Part shown: positions 18,340-26,206 of the stretch, piece after piece | Layout of the letters: each line of letters opens with the position of its first letter | Position numbering within the stretch: position 1 is the stretch's first letter | NCBI GenBank assembly: GCA_016935155.1 | Contig: JAFGRQ010000008.1 | Location: 1-34,113 of the forward strand | Direction: 5' to 3' | Source of the DNA: Candidatus Woesearchaeota archaeon | GTDB lineage: Archaea; Nanobdellota; Nanobdellia; Woesearchaeales; UBA10107 | DNA: 34,113 bases | Notes under the pieces: generated by a model | Told to the model about the DNA's origin: nothing | Seen by the model: only the letters and a program-made list of their open reading frames with translations | Databases searched by the model: none | Position numbers and translations under genes: made by a program

Positions 18340-21300
18340 ATGAAAAGGACTATCCTTTTGCTTTTATTTGGCATGTTCTTAATTTCTGTAGCTCACGCGG
18401 TGGGAACAATAACAGTAACAGACACCGTCCGGCCGGAAATCAAGGCAACATTTAATGAAACGGTTCAGGAGCTGAGGGTTGGAGATTTTGAGTTAAGGTA
18501 CACTGCAGACGATTCAGTTATTGATTTAACAAACTCGACAGAGGACAACAGAACATTTATTTTCGTTCCCAAGACGTCGCTAAGAAACGGATTTTATACA
18601 TTTTGGGTCAATGCCAAGGATTTGATTGGAAATCCAAAAACTTTTGAGCAGAATATCGCAGTCAACATAAACAAGACAGACATTTATTTTAAGGAGCCGA
18701 TAACAGGATTTTCAAGCAAACCAAAATACAACATAATTCTCGGAACAAGCAGAGATGCGATGTGCAGATGGAGTTACTTCAATATTCCTTACAACTTGAT
18801 GCTTGCTAATTCTTTTTCAGTAACCGGAACAGAATCTGCAATGGTTACTGACCACACAATAAAAGATTTTCCCGTTTCTGCAAGCGGAGTGAGTCCCGAG
18901 GCTTTTAATTCAGACGGAAGAGAAACACTTCCTTACATTTATGTGGCATGTATTGATAAGTTGGGTTTGAACGTGAGCAAAAAAATGTACACGGGGTTTG
19001 ATGAAAGCGGTCCAGTTGTAAGCCTCAAAGAAGCAACAACCCCTGTAATAAAAACTCCTCCGACATCAAAAATAACAACGGATTCGCAGTATGACAGAAT
19101 TTTTTGTTCAATAAACAACAATCCTTTCAGCACGCAGTCAAAATTAGACATAGCAACATATGTCCGTTCCCCTGTTCATAATATAATCTACGATCCGCCG
19201 GATACAGATTCAAATGGGGAATACACTTACACGATTATTTGCGAAAATTTAGCAGGAACGCAGGCAGCTCCAATTACACAAAAAATAGTCGTTGATACAA
19301 AAGATGCCCTTTCGATAAATATAGTTCTGCCGAATGCATACATTCAGCCGGTCACAAATGCTATTCTGCAAGTAAAAGCAGAAACAAACAAAGAGGCAGA
19401 ATGCGAAGCATACTTGGATGATTATGAAGATGAAACAATTCTTGTTGCAGATGCAGAAACAGGAACTGTGCATACAAAATCAATAAGCACAATGAAATCT
19501 TTAACAATAGGAGAAATCGTTATTCCCGGAACTGCAAAAAACATTTTTCTGAATGGAACACATTATTTGCGTGTGTGGTGCAAAAGCAATTATGCCGGAT
19601 TTGAAGATTTTGCGGAGGAGACAAAAAAAATCACAATAGATACATCGGCGCCGTCCACTCCAACAATAAACGCAACAGCATGCGAAGATGACGAAATTGA
19701 CATACTATTGAAATCTTTCGATAATGAATCAGGAATTGTCGGCTACAACTATACTTTAACGGGTCCAAACGTATCATTGACAAATAAATTCAGCGCCACG
19801 GGAGAAATCACAGAAACAGGATTAAAGCTCTCTTTGGGCGGGCAGTACAGAATAACAGCATTCTCGATGAATGGAGCAGGAAAAACATCGAGTGTTTCAA
19901 GCCCACATTCCTTTACATTCAATCCCAATACAACAATAGCTTGCATGGAGAAGGACCCGCCGTACGTTACATACAACATTACAAATACATCTTTCGGAAG
20001 AACAGTAAGATTGATATGTTTGGATGAATCTGGGTGCTTAAGTTTAAAATACAATACAGGAACTACAAACTGTTCGCCGACAAAATCAGGAAGTGTAATA
20101 GATTTGACTGCTCCAGACACGATTTGTTACGAGGCAATTGACAGAGCTCAAAATGTCAAGGTTGGTTCGTTCAATATTCTGTTCACAGCAATCGGTTCAA
20201 CTTGCTTTAATACAAAACAGGACGGTTCTGAAACAGATGTTGATTGCGGAGGAAACTGTCCAGGCTGCAATGTAAATCAAAAATGCAAAGGAGATGCAGA
20301 CTGCGCAGAAAGATGGTGCGTAGATTTTATCTGCAAGAAACCTTTGTGCACAGACAAAATAAAGAACGGATTCGAATCTGATGTTGACTGCGGAGGAAAA
20401 ACATGTCCTGGCTGCGCAATAAACAAATCTTGTGTTCTGTTCAGCGACTGTGCAAGCAACTATTGCAAGGATGGAAAGTGCGCTCCGTCGTCATGTATGG
20501 ATGGAATAACAAACGGACTGGAAACAGATGTTGACTGCGGAGGCACGGTTTGCCTCAAATGCTCGGGCGGCAAGAGCTGCAGCAAAGATTCTGACTGCAC
20601 ATCCGGCTCGTGCTATTATGGTTCATGTTCTGGAAAAGAATCTTTCGAGGAATGGGCGCTCAAAAATGGAATAGACCCCGAAGATAAAGATGGAGATGCT
20701 GACGGCGACGGACTGACTAATTATGAAGAGTATCAGCATAATACAGATCCAAAGAACAAAGATACTGACGGCGATGGATATTCTGATAAAAGAGAAATAG
20801 ACGCCAAAACAGATCCGCTTGATGAGTTTGATTTTCCAGTCTCAAAAGTTGGAAGATTTCTTCTTTTGTTTATTGGAATTTTAATTCTTGTAACAGGACT
20901 TTTGATGCTTTATTATTTCAAAGCAGACAAGCAGACAAGTTTGAATATAATCATCATAGGAGGAGCAACTTTGCTAATTCTGCTTTTCGACTGGATGATT
21001 TTCACGATGCCTTCGTTTGTGCATTATTTGCTTGCAGTTTTATCTCTCGGAGGAGCAGGCTATTTGATTTATTTGCACAAAGATGAATTGGAATCGCTTT
21101 TTCAAAAACCCGGAATGATTTTACCGCAGCAAGGATCTCCATCTCAGCAGATGAAAAAACCGGAGGACAGAGGTCCAACAAAAGAAGAAATAGATGAAGC
21201 AAGAAGATTGGCGGAAGAACTGAAAAGGGAAAAAGCGCTCAGGGAAAAGCAAAGAAAGGAGTTGTTCGAGAAATTCGGCGGAGAGCCAAAAGACAATCCA

Positions 21301-21726
21301 GAGATGAAGAACAAGGAACTAGCCAGGCAAAATAAAAACATTCAGATAAAATCCCTTCCAAAATTTAAAAAATTCAAAAAAGAAGAAACTCAAAAACCAA
21401 TTCAAAAGAGAAGAGAAGAATCTGCGGTTGAAAGGCTTTCAAACCTAAAATCAAAAGGCTCCCTAGACACGCTTTCAAAATTAGAAAAGTCAGGCAAAGG
21501 AATGAGCGACATTGAAAGATTAACCAAAAAAAGAGACGCTTTCGAAAAACTCGGTTCAATATCAAAATCGAATTTGAACGACGTTTTCAGCAAGCTTCCT
21601 TCAATAAAGAAAGAAGAAAAGAAGGAAGGAATGAAAAAAGAAACAGATAAAGAAGAGAAAAAGCCGGCCGAATCGGCAGAAAAAACAAAAACCCAAAATA
21701 AAAAACAAAAATCCAAATCAAGGTGA
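18340..21726 (+). CDS. Surface protein with Ig-like, Cys-repeat and Ca-binding modules, three TM helices and a basic cytoplasmic tail (1128 aa)
   Basis: Signal peptide (MKRTILLLLFGMFLISVAHA) then Ig-like domains to about residue 600. Three Cys repeats of the NG-ESDVDCGG-C-GC-K-C--DC-S--C type span about 621-765. Two DxDxDG calcium-binding/TSP3-like repeats lie at about 778-831 (DADGDGLTNYEEYQHNTDP and DTDGDGYSDKREIDAKTDP). Three membrane helices follow at about 835-858, 867-889 and 891-912, and then about 215 residues of charged, Lys/Glu-rich coiled-coil tail ending in KKQKSKSR. Topology by the positive-inside rule is ectodomain out, tail in. The ribosome-binding motif GGGGGG lies 10 nt before the ATG. 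The gene is in operon with the giant upstream and pilin-like genes downstream. It is the only protein of the cluster with a long cytoplasmic part, so it may link the surface complex to the cell interior; that role is inference. Confidence 0.85.
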   Translation: MKRTILLLLFGMFLISVAHAVGTITVTDTVRPEIKATFNETVQELRVGDFELRYTADDSVIDLTNSTEDNRTFIFVPKTSLRNGFYTFWVNAKDLIGNPKTFEQNIAVNINKTDIYFKEPITGFSSKPKYNIILGTSRDAMCRWSYFNIPYNLMLANSFSVTGTESAMVTDHTIKDFPVSASGVSPEAFNSDGRETLPYIYVACIDKLGLNVSKKMYTGFDESGPVVSLKEATTPVIKTPPTSKITTDSQYDRIFCSINNNPFSTQSKLDIATYVRSPVHNIIYDPPDTDSNGEYTYTIICENLAGTQAAPITQKIVVDTKDALSINIVLPNAYIQPVTNAILQVKAETNKEAECEAYLDDYEDETILVADAETGTVHTKSISTMKSLTIGEIVIPGTAKNIFLNGTHYLRVWCKSNYAGFEDFAEETKKITIDTSAPSTPTINATACEDDEIDILLKSFDNESGIVGYNYTLTGPNVSLTNKFSATGEITETGLKLSLGGQYRITAFSMNGAGKTSSVSSPHSFTFNPNTTIACMEKDPPYVTYNITNTSFGRTVRLICLDESGCLSLKYNTGTTNCSPTKSGSVIDLTAPDTICYEAIDRAQNVKVGSFNILFTAIGSTCFNTKQDGSETDVDCGGNCPGCNVNQKCKGDADCAERWCVDFICKKPLCTDKIKNGFESDVDCGGKTCPGCAINKSCVLFSDCASNYCKDGKCAPSSCMDGITNGLETDVDCGGTVCLKCSGGKSCSKDSDCTSGSCYYGSCSGKESFEEWALKNGIDPEDKDGDADGDGLTNYEEYQHNTDPKNKDTDGDGYSDKREIDAKTDPLDEFDFPVSKVGRFLLLFIGILILVTGLLMLYYFKADKQTSLNIIIIGGATLLILLFDWMIFTMPSFVHYLLAVLSLGGAGYLIYLHKDELESLFQKPGMILPQQGSPSQQMKKPEDRGPTKEEIDEARRLAEELKREKALREKQRKELFEKFGGEPKDNPEMKNKELARQNKNIQIKSLPKFKKFKKEETQKPIQKRREESAVERLSNLKSKGSLDTLSKLEKSGKGMSDIERLTKKRDAFEKLGSISKSNLNDVFSKLPSIKKEEKKEGMKKETDKEEKKPAESAEKTKTQNKKQKSKSR

Positions 21727-21730
21727 ATTT

Positions 21731-22285
21731 ATGAAAAAGGCAGAAATCACGTCGCAAATATTCATTTACATCATGGTTCTTATTGTTGGAGGAGGAATAC
21801 TTCTTTTCGGATACAAAGCAATAGCGCATTTTACCTCAACAGCGGATGAAACAATGATGATAAAATTCACCAACGATTTTAAAAATGACATAAAAACACT
21901 TTCTTATGGCCAGCAAAAATCAGAGACATATTATGTTCCAAGCTTTGTGAAGCAGATTTGTTTCAAAGGAAGAAGTCTTCCTGCAGATGAAGCGCAGTCA
22001 TATGTGCAGGATGAAATAAGCTATCAATCAGGCAGAAATAAAGATTATTCTTATGTTCAGATAGAGAATTCAATCAGCCAGGATTTAAAGGAAAATGTTT
22101 ATTTTTATCCAAAAGGAACACCCTTCTTTTCGGGCAAGGACATTGACTTGGATGAAGCATCCCGGCAGCCGCCGGTCAGACGCTCCGAAACACTTGAATT
22201 TGCTTGCTTTGATGTAATCGGGGGTTCATTCAAAATAGTAATGAACGGCCAAGGAAGTTCTGTTCTTCTAACGGAGAGTAAATGA
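21731..22285 (+). CDS. Pilin-like membrane protein (184 aa)
   Basis: N-terminus MKKAEITSQIFIYIMVLIVG: KKA class III-type leader motif with E at +1, then a single helix ending near residue 30. The ectodomain of about 150 residues contains two cysteines (QICFKG and FACFDV) that could form one disulfide, and ends in a beta-rich stretch (GGSFKIVMNG). No family is recognised. The ribosome-binding motif AAGGTGA lies just before the ATG, 4 nt after the previous stop, and the next gene follows within 5 nt. Confidence 0.75.
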   Translation: MKKAEITSQIFIYIMVLIVGGGILLFGYKAIAHFTSTADETMMIKFTNDFKNDIKTLSYGQQKSETYYVPSFVKQICFKGRSLPADEAQSYVQDEISYQSGRNKDYSYVQIENSISQDLKENVYFYPKGTPFFSGKDIDLDEASRQPPVRRSETLEFACFDVIGGSFKIVMNGQGSSVLLTESK

Positions 22286-22290
22286 AGTAA

Positions 22291-23424
22291 ATGAAGAAAT
22301 CTCAAATTGAAGTGCAATTCAACTGGATTTTTGTTCTCATTGTCGGAGCAATTCTGTTGACTTTTTTTGTAACAATCGCTCTCAAGCAAAAATCAACATC
22401 AGAGACAATAATAAAGTCAGAGAGTTTCGACGCATTTAATACAATTCTCTCGTCAATCTCTTCGCCGGAAGGCTCTGCAACATCGCCAGTCAAGTTTTCG
22501 GACGACATCGGATATTACTGCATAATAGAAGACCCCTGTATTTGCCAGATTTATTCCGGAAAGAGAACGCAGCCGAGTGCCCTGCTCTTCACAGATGATT
22601 TGTTCATATTTTCTCAAGAGAATCTAAAGGGATTGTACAAAATAGTTTCAAGCAAAGAGTGGACCTTCCCATTCAGAATTGCAAATTTCATTTTCATAAT
22701 CTCTCCTGAAATAAAGTATTTTATAGAGGACACGTTTTTCGGCCAAACAATATTTTATGGGATGCCTCCTGAAACAATTTTAGAGGAGGATGCCGAGTAC
22801 AAGGCAGTAGACAAGGAGCTTTTCAATCCGAATGAGTTTTCAATAACCTCCGGAAACTACAAAGTAAGGTTTGTATTTACAGAAACAAATCCTGAAGATT
22901 TTTCCATTCCAGAAGAAATAAGAGGCTCTGACACCGATGTTTCTGCAGTTTACTTCACAACGGAAAATAGCGCAGACGTAGTTAAATTTTATAAAAAAAG
23001 CAAAAGCGACCCATCAAAATTTTCTTATTCGGACGAGTCTTTTATTTTTGGAGATGCAACAACATATGCTGCGATATTCTCCGAAAACAAAGATGATTAT
23101 GCATGCATGATGAATAACGCGTTCAAAAGATTTATGGCAGCAGCGGAAATAATGAAAGAAAAGCAAATTATTTATCGAAGTCAAGAACAGTTTGGCTGCA
23201 GTTCAGAAAATACATTAGGATTAGAATCAATACAAACAGAAGTAAGTTCAAGTGTGTGTTGCACAAGTTACGACACACATGCATCAAGCAGTCTTTTGAA
23301 AATTTCAATAGATATGTTTAATTTGCAGGACTATGATTCTTACCTTTCAGTTAAGAGAGAAATCTCAGCACTGAATTCGCAGAATGACAATGCAGTCAGA
23401 AACGGGTGCCCAAATTTATATTAA
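22291..23424 (+). CDS. Pilin-like membrane protein with Cys-rich ectodomain (377 aa)
   Basis: N-terminus MKKSQIEVQFNWIFVLIVGA: KKS motif, Q at +1, one hydrophobic helix to about residue 30. The ectodomain carries eight cysteines: YYCIIEDPCICQIY near residue 73, four more in the last third including a CC pair (SVCCTSYD), and a final NGCPNLY. A mildly hydrophobic stretch near residue 130 (PFRIANFIFIISPEIKYFI) is more likely a buried core than a second helix. It is one of the larger members of the array. Function is not recognised; I infer a minor-pilin-like component. Confidence 0.75.
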   Translation: MKKSQIEVQFNWIFVLIVGAILLTFFVTIALKQKSTSETIIKSESFDAFNTILSSISSPEGSATSPVKFSDDIGYYCIIEDPCICQIYSGKRTQPSALLFTDDLFIFSQENLKGLYKIVSSKEWTFPFRIANFIFIISPEIKYFIEDTFFGQTIFYGMPPETILEEDAEYKAVDKELFNPNEFSITSGNYKVRFVFTETNPEDFSIPEEIRGSDTDVSAVYFTTENSADVVKFYKKSKSDPSKFSYSDESFIFGDATTYAAIFSENKDDYACMMNNAFKRFMAAAEIMKEKQIIYRSQEQFGCSSENTLGLESIQTEVSSSVCCTSYDTHASSSLLKISIDMFNLQDYDSYLSVKREISALNSQNDNAVRNGCPNLY

Positions 23425-23453
23425 AAATTCAAACTAAAAATGAAAATTAAAAA

Positions 23454-23978
23454 ATGAAATACAAAAAAAACAAAAAAGCACAGGTACAGATGACAGAGAA
23501 TGTGATAATTCTTTTTATTTTCTTCATTCTTCTTGTATTTTCAATCGTTTTTTATACAAGACTGCAGACGGCAAAGATAGGAGATGTATCTACAGAAAAA
23601 GCAGAAATGGATGCCATAGAAATCGCACAAAAAGTTCTGTCAATGCCTGAACTTCAATGCTCTGTGCAAGGTGCCGCGACACCAGACTGCTACGATTTTG
23701 TATCTGTCAATGCAACAGCCTCTGCAATGGAGAAAAATCCAGATCTCGTAAACATATACTCTAATATTTTTAAATTTTCTACAATCACAATTCAGAAAAT
23801 TTTTCCAGAAAAAGATGAAGAAGTTTTTGTAATTTATGACAAAAAAAATGAAGAATTGCAAGACATAATGCCAACTTATTCGCCAATTATTTTGTGTGAG
23901 TATAGTCAAAGCAATTTCGGATACGGTCAGACAAGAATTTGCAGTTTCGGGGTGCTAAAAGTTGCAGTTTACAGCTAA
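23454..23978 (+). CDS. Pilin-like membrane protein (174 aa)
   Basis: N-terminus MKYKKNKKAQVQMTENVIIL: KKA motif with Q at +1 and E at +6, then a long helix (IILFIFFILLVFSIVFY). Residues after the helix (ALQT-like, EKAEMDAIEIAQKVLSM) continue as an amphipathic helix, as in type IV pilins. Four cysteines (LQCSVQ, PDCYDF, ILCEYS, RICSFG) allow two disulfides. A 29-nt AT-rich gap separates it from the previous gene. The downstream gene starts inside its last codons. Confidence 0.75.
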   Translation: MKYKKNKKAQVQMTENVIILFIFFILLVFSIVFYTRLQTAKIGDVSTEKAEMDAIEIAQKVLSMPELQCSVQGAATPDCYDFVSVNATASAMEKNPDLVNIYSNIFKFSTITIQKIFPEKDEEVFVIYDKKNEELQDIMPTYSPIILCEYSQSNFGYGQTRICSFGVLKVAVYS

Positions 23979-24474
23979 AAAAGGACAGATGGAAATGATT
24001 GGACTTGCAATAATAGTTATTCTTATCGCTTTTGGAATGTTTTTCATAATTCGGTTTTCAGTGTCCGACCAGCAGGAGAGCATAACAAAAACAGTGCAGG
24101 TAAAGGAGCTGCCAAAAAATTTTTTGAATACCCTCTTGTATTCTGAAGCGGGATGTGAAGGAAGCTCGGCAACATTTACGAGGCTAATCGGAGATTTGGA
24201 AGATCCGTTGTCAAGCAGTCTCACCTGCGGAGGAAAATCGGGAGAAGATTTATTTTTTTATTTGAATGAAACCCTTAGTGATCTTCTCAGCCAAACGCTC
24301 GGTGAATGGGGACATAATTATGAACTACTAATAGATTTTCCTGACACGGCACCGATTGAAGAAAATGAGATTAGGATAACGAATATTTGTATCGGCGACC
24401 AAAAGGATTCAAGTCATTTCCCTTTTACGGGAGACTATGGGATGATAAGGGTCGTTCTGACAATATGTCACTAA
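23962..24474 (+). CDS. Pilin-like membrane protein with TTG start (170 aa)
   Basis: The likely start is TTG at 23962, giving (M)QFTAKKGQMEMIGLAIIVIL: a clear KKG leader with Q at +1 and a helix to about residue 34. GGGGTG at 23949-23954 is the ribosome-binding motif about 8 nt upstream, and the gene overlaps its neighbour by 17 nt, which supports translational coupling. The ectodomain has four cysteines (AGCEGS, LTCGGK, NICIGD and the final TICH), as in the preceding protein, and a similar helix-then-beta order, so the two may be distant paralogs. Last gene before an internal promoter. Confidence 0.72.
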   Translation: MQFTAKKGQMEMIGLAIIVILIAFGMFFIIRFSVSDQQESITKTVQVKELPKNFLNTLLYSEAGCEGSSATFTRLIGDLEDPLSSSLTCGGKSGEDLFFYLNETLSDLLSQTLGEWGHNYELLIDFPDTAPIEENEIRITNICIGDQKDSSHFPFTGDYGMIRVVLTICH

Positions 24475-24520
24475 CTGCCAAAGCAGTTCAAAAGCAGTCC
24501 ATCATGGTGATTTGAGTAAG

Positions 24521-24552
24521 ATTTATATATAAATAGGGGCTTTAAACCCCTA
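24521..24552 (+). promoter_or_regulatory. Strong symmetric promoter plus dyad in front of the small six-Cys pilins
   Basis: The TATA region ATTTATATATAAAT (24521-24534) is a perfect 14-bp palindrome. It runs directly into a dyad, TAGGGG / CCCCTA (24534-24539 and 24547-24552), whose centre is TTTAAA-like with one mismatch. The dyad covers the predicted transcription start and ends just before the ribosome-binding motif GAGGTGA at 24553-24559. This looks like a strong, operator-controlled promoter. Confidence 0.6.
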
Positions 24553-24563
24553 GAGGTGACTAG

Positions 24564-24839
24564 ATGAACAAGAAGGGCGTTGAAATTTCTATGAACGTTA
24601 TCATCATAGCTGCAATCGGCTTGATGGTTTTAGTTGTTCTTTCGGCGATATTCCTTGGAAGAATTGGTGTATTCAGCCAAAGTACTGCTGATTGCTCGAT
24701 ACAAGGAGGAATATGTGCAGAGCGTTGCGGCGATATTGATGTGGGGTCAGAGGATTACTTAACACCAAATCCATCGATAAAGTGCAAGCTTCCTGACGGA
24801 GAACCAGGAGTGTGCTGTTTGAAGGTAGCAACACAATGA
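24564..24839 (+). CDS. Small pilin-like protein with six-cysteine C-terminal module (91 aa)
   Basis: N-terminus MNKKGVEISMNVIIIAAIGL: KKG leader motif, E at +2, helix to about residue 31. The remaining 60 residues contain six cysteines with spacing C-x6-C-x3-C-x18-C-x9-CC, a GxC (GGIC) before the second cysteine, and a CC pair near the end (VCCLK). It is clearly paralogous to the next gene. Its own strong promoter, short length and duplication suggest an abundant subunit, that is a major pilin candidate. The start is fixed by GAGGTGA 4-10 nt upstream. Confidence 0.8.
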   Translation: MNKKGVEISMNVIIIAAIGLMVLVVLSAIFLGRIGVFSQSTADCSIQGGICAERCGDIDVGSEDYLTPNPSIKCKLPDGEPGVCCLKVATQ

Positions 24840-25129
24840 ATACAATCAAAGCAAAGCTTTGCTGTACCCATCGAAACAAGTTTCGATTGGGCAAAAAAGG
24901 AGCAGAAATGGCTTTGAATGTAATTATCATAGCAGCCATAGCTCTCGTTGTCATGGTCATTGTTCTTTTTATTTTCGGGAGCAAGTCATCAGACATATCA
25001 AAAACAACAGAAGATTGCGGGGCCAAATTTGGCGAATGTTTGCTCAAGGAAGATTGTATCGGCCGGCCAATCATATCGAATACAGACTGTGAAAAGAACG
25101 ATGAAGTTTGCTGCATTAAGCTCTCTTAA
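24836..25129 (+). CDS. Small pilin-like protein with beta-defensin-like six-Cys spacing and an inserted hairpin leader (97 aa)
   Basis: Paralog of the preceding gene, joined by an ATGA overlap. The core KKGAEMALNVIIIAAIAL aligns with KKGVEISMNVIIIAAIGL. The C-terminus has cysteines spaced C-x6-C-x5-C-x10-C-x6-CC with a GEC motif, which fits the beta-defensin consensus, but it is acidic. Residues 3-19 (from TIK to RLG) are encoded by a hairpin-rich 51-nt insert; without it the protein would begin MNKKGAE, as in its paralog. AAGGTAG lies about 9 nt before the ATG at 24836, favouring that start. A TTG at 24887 would give a shorter leader. Cleavage at KKG is predicted. Confidence 0.78.
   Translation: MNTIKAKLCCTHRNKFRLGKKGAEMALNVIIIAAIALVVMVIVLFIFGSKSSDISKTTEDCGAKFGECLLKEDCIGRPIISNTDCEKNDEVCCIKLS
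24842..24892 (+). repeat. 51-nt double-hairpin insert after the start codon of a pilin gene
   Basis: Contains the perfect 14-bp palindrome AGCAAAGCTTTGCT (24850-24863) and a second hairpin, CCC-ATCGAAAC-AA-GTTTCGAT-GGG (24867-24891) with one bulged T. It is exactly 17 codons, lies right after ATGAAT, and its removal restores the leader seen in the paralog at 24564. I infer an inserted palindromic element that stayed in frame. Confidence 0.6.
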
Positions 25130-25157
25130 TTTTTCTTCTCCTTTTTCTTTTTTCTTA
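25130..25157 (+). terminator. T-rich archaeal terminator
   Basis: Directly after the TAA of the six-Cys pilin pair comes a run of about 28 bases made almost only of T and C, with several T4-T6 tracts. Oligo-T stretches are the usual intrinsic termination signal in archaea. It separates the small-pilin unit from the promoter at 25173. Confidence 0.6.
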
Positions 25158-25172
25158 TAAATCCCATAGATA

Positions 25173-25191
25173 CATTTAAATATATTTAAAA
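25173..25191 (+). promoter_or_regulatory. Promoter of the second pilin-like operon
   Basis: CATTTAAATATATTTAAAA holds two overlapping TATA-like boxes. The first lies about 28 nt before the ATG at 25206, which is leaderless spacing. No convincing ribosome-binding motif precedes that ATG, consistent with a leaderless first cistron. Confidence 0.55.
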
Positions 25192-25205
25192 GCCATTTGT
25201 CTAAT

Positions 25206-25340
25206 ATGCAAAAGAGAGGCGGCAGAGGCATTCTAAACCATAAAGGGGACTCTGAAGTTCTCATCGTAGTCATCTTGATTTCAATGCTTTGTCTGCTTGT
25301 AATTGCAGCAATTTACGTAATGGTGAATAAGGCATCATGA
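25206..25340 (+). CDS. Micro pilin-like membrane peptide (44 aa)
   Basis: A short frame reading MQKRGGRGILNHKGDSEVLI, followed by a hydrophobic helix (VVILISMLCLLVIAAIYVMV) and only four more residues. The HKG|DSE sequence before the helix resembles the leader motif of its neighbours. It is supported by a well-placed TATA box and an ATGA overlap with the next gene at 25337. It has almost no ectodomain, so it would consist of little more than a pilin helix: a possible filler or adaptor subunit. Nothing more can be said about function. Confidence 0.65.
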   Translation: MQKRGGRGILNHKGDSEVLIVVILISMLCLLVIAAIYVMVNKAS

Positions 25341-26206
25341 GCAAAAAACCGAGCAAAAAGGCAGACGTCGCTTTCGAGAAACTTGTCGTAATCATTGCAG
25401 CATTTATTTTTTTGCTTGCGATGATTCCTGTTGTCAATTACATTCTTTCAAAAGACGAAGATGCCGCTAAATTGGTCTGTCACAATAGTGTTCTTCTGAG
25501 GCAAAAGGCAGCAGTGGATGTTCCGGTTATTGGAGAAGAAGGCAGTCCTCTTCTATGTCCAACAACAACCATGAAAATTTCAGGAAATGATGAAAAAATA
25601 AAGAGAGAAATTGCCAATTTGATAGCAGATACTTGGTGGCAGTTCGGAGAAGGGAGATTCGAAGATGTGCTGAAGGAAGGAACGGCAGGAGGGAAACACG
25701 AATGTGCAATTCGTTATGTTCTGCTCCTAAAAAATCCAGACTTTAAAATTTCGGCGAATGAATTCGCAAATTATCTTGCCAAAACAACATACAAGTTTGT
25801 AGCAGAAGAAGGTTCATATTATTCAACTGCAGACAAGCCAGTGACATATCTTGACTACATTCAAAAATCAGAAGGAGGAACAGGAAATATTTTTTTGTCG
25901 GATATAGAAGCTCCACAAACTTATGCGATTGCATTTGGCTCTCCAACTGTTAAACCGGGTGCATGGATTTCTGTTCCAGCGGGGGGCGGTGCAGTACTGA
26001 GTGCAGCTTTTTGCTTTATTCCGGCTGTTGGTTGGGCAGCGTGCGGGGGAGCTGTGGTAGTGGGTGCAGTGACCGGCGCATATTTCTTATCTGATGATGC
26101 GGGGGAAATCGCAGCAAAAATTTTCAGCGAAAGAGAGGTTTCATCAATATATGTTGTTCCTCTTGAAGAACTGATGAGGGGTGAGCACTGTGTCATGCAC
26201 AAGTAA
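25337..26206 (+). CDS. Pilin-like protein with C-terminal glycine-rich hydrophobic hairpin (289 aa)
   Basis: N-terminus MSKKPSKKADVAFEKLVVII: KKA motif with D at +1 and E at +5 (the position of the conserved Glu of type IV pilins), then a helix to about residue 36. The middle domain contains LIADTWWQFGEGRFEDVLKEG and HECAIRYVLLL. Near residues 215-253 lie two Gly/Ala-rich hydrophobic segments (AGGGAVLSAAFCFIPAVGWA and CGGAVVVGAVTGAYFL) resembling a glycine-zipper membrane hairpin. After that comes a charged tail (EREVSSIYVVPLEELMRGEH). The hairpin suggests either extra membrane helices or a membrane-inserting element. It overlaps both neighbours. No family name can be assigned. Confidence 0.72.
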   Translation: MSKKPSKKADVAFEKLVVIIAAFIFLLAMIPVVNYILSKDEDAAKLVCHNSVLLRQKAAVDVPVIGEEGSPLLCPTTTMKISGNDEKIKREIANLIADTWWQFGEGRFEDVLKEGTAGGKHECAIRYVLLLKNPDFKISANEFANYLAKTTYKFVAEEGSYYSTADKPVTYLDYIQKSEGGTGNIFLSDIEAPQTYAIAFGSPTVKPGAWISVPAGGGAVLSAAFCFIPAVGWAACGGAVVVGAVTGAYFLSDDAGEIAAKIFSEREVSSIYVVPLEELMRGEHCVMHK

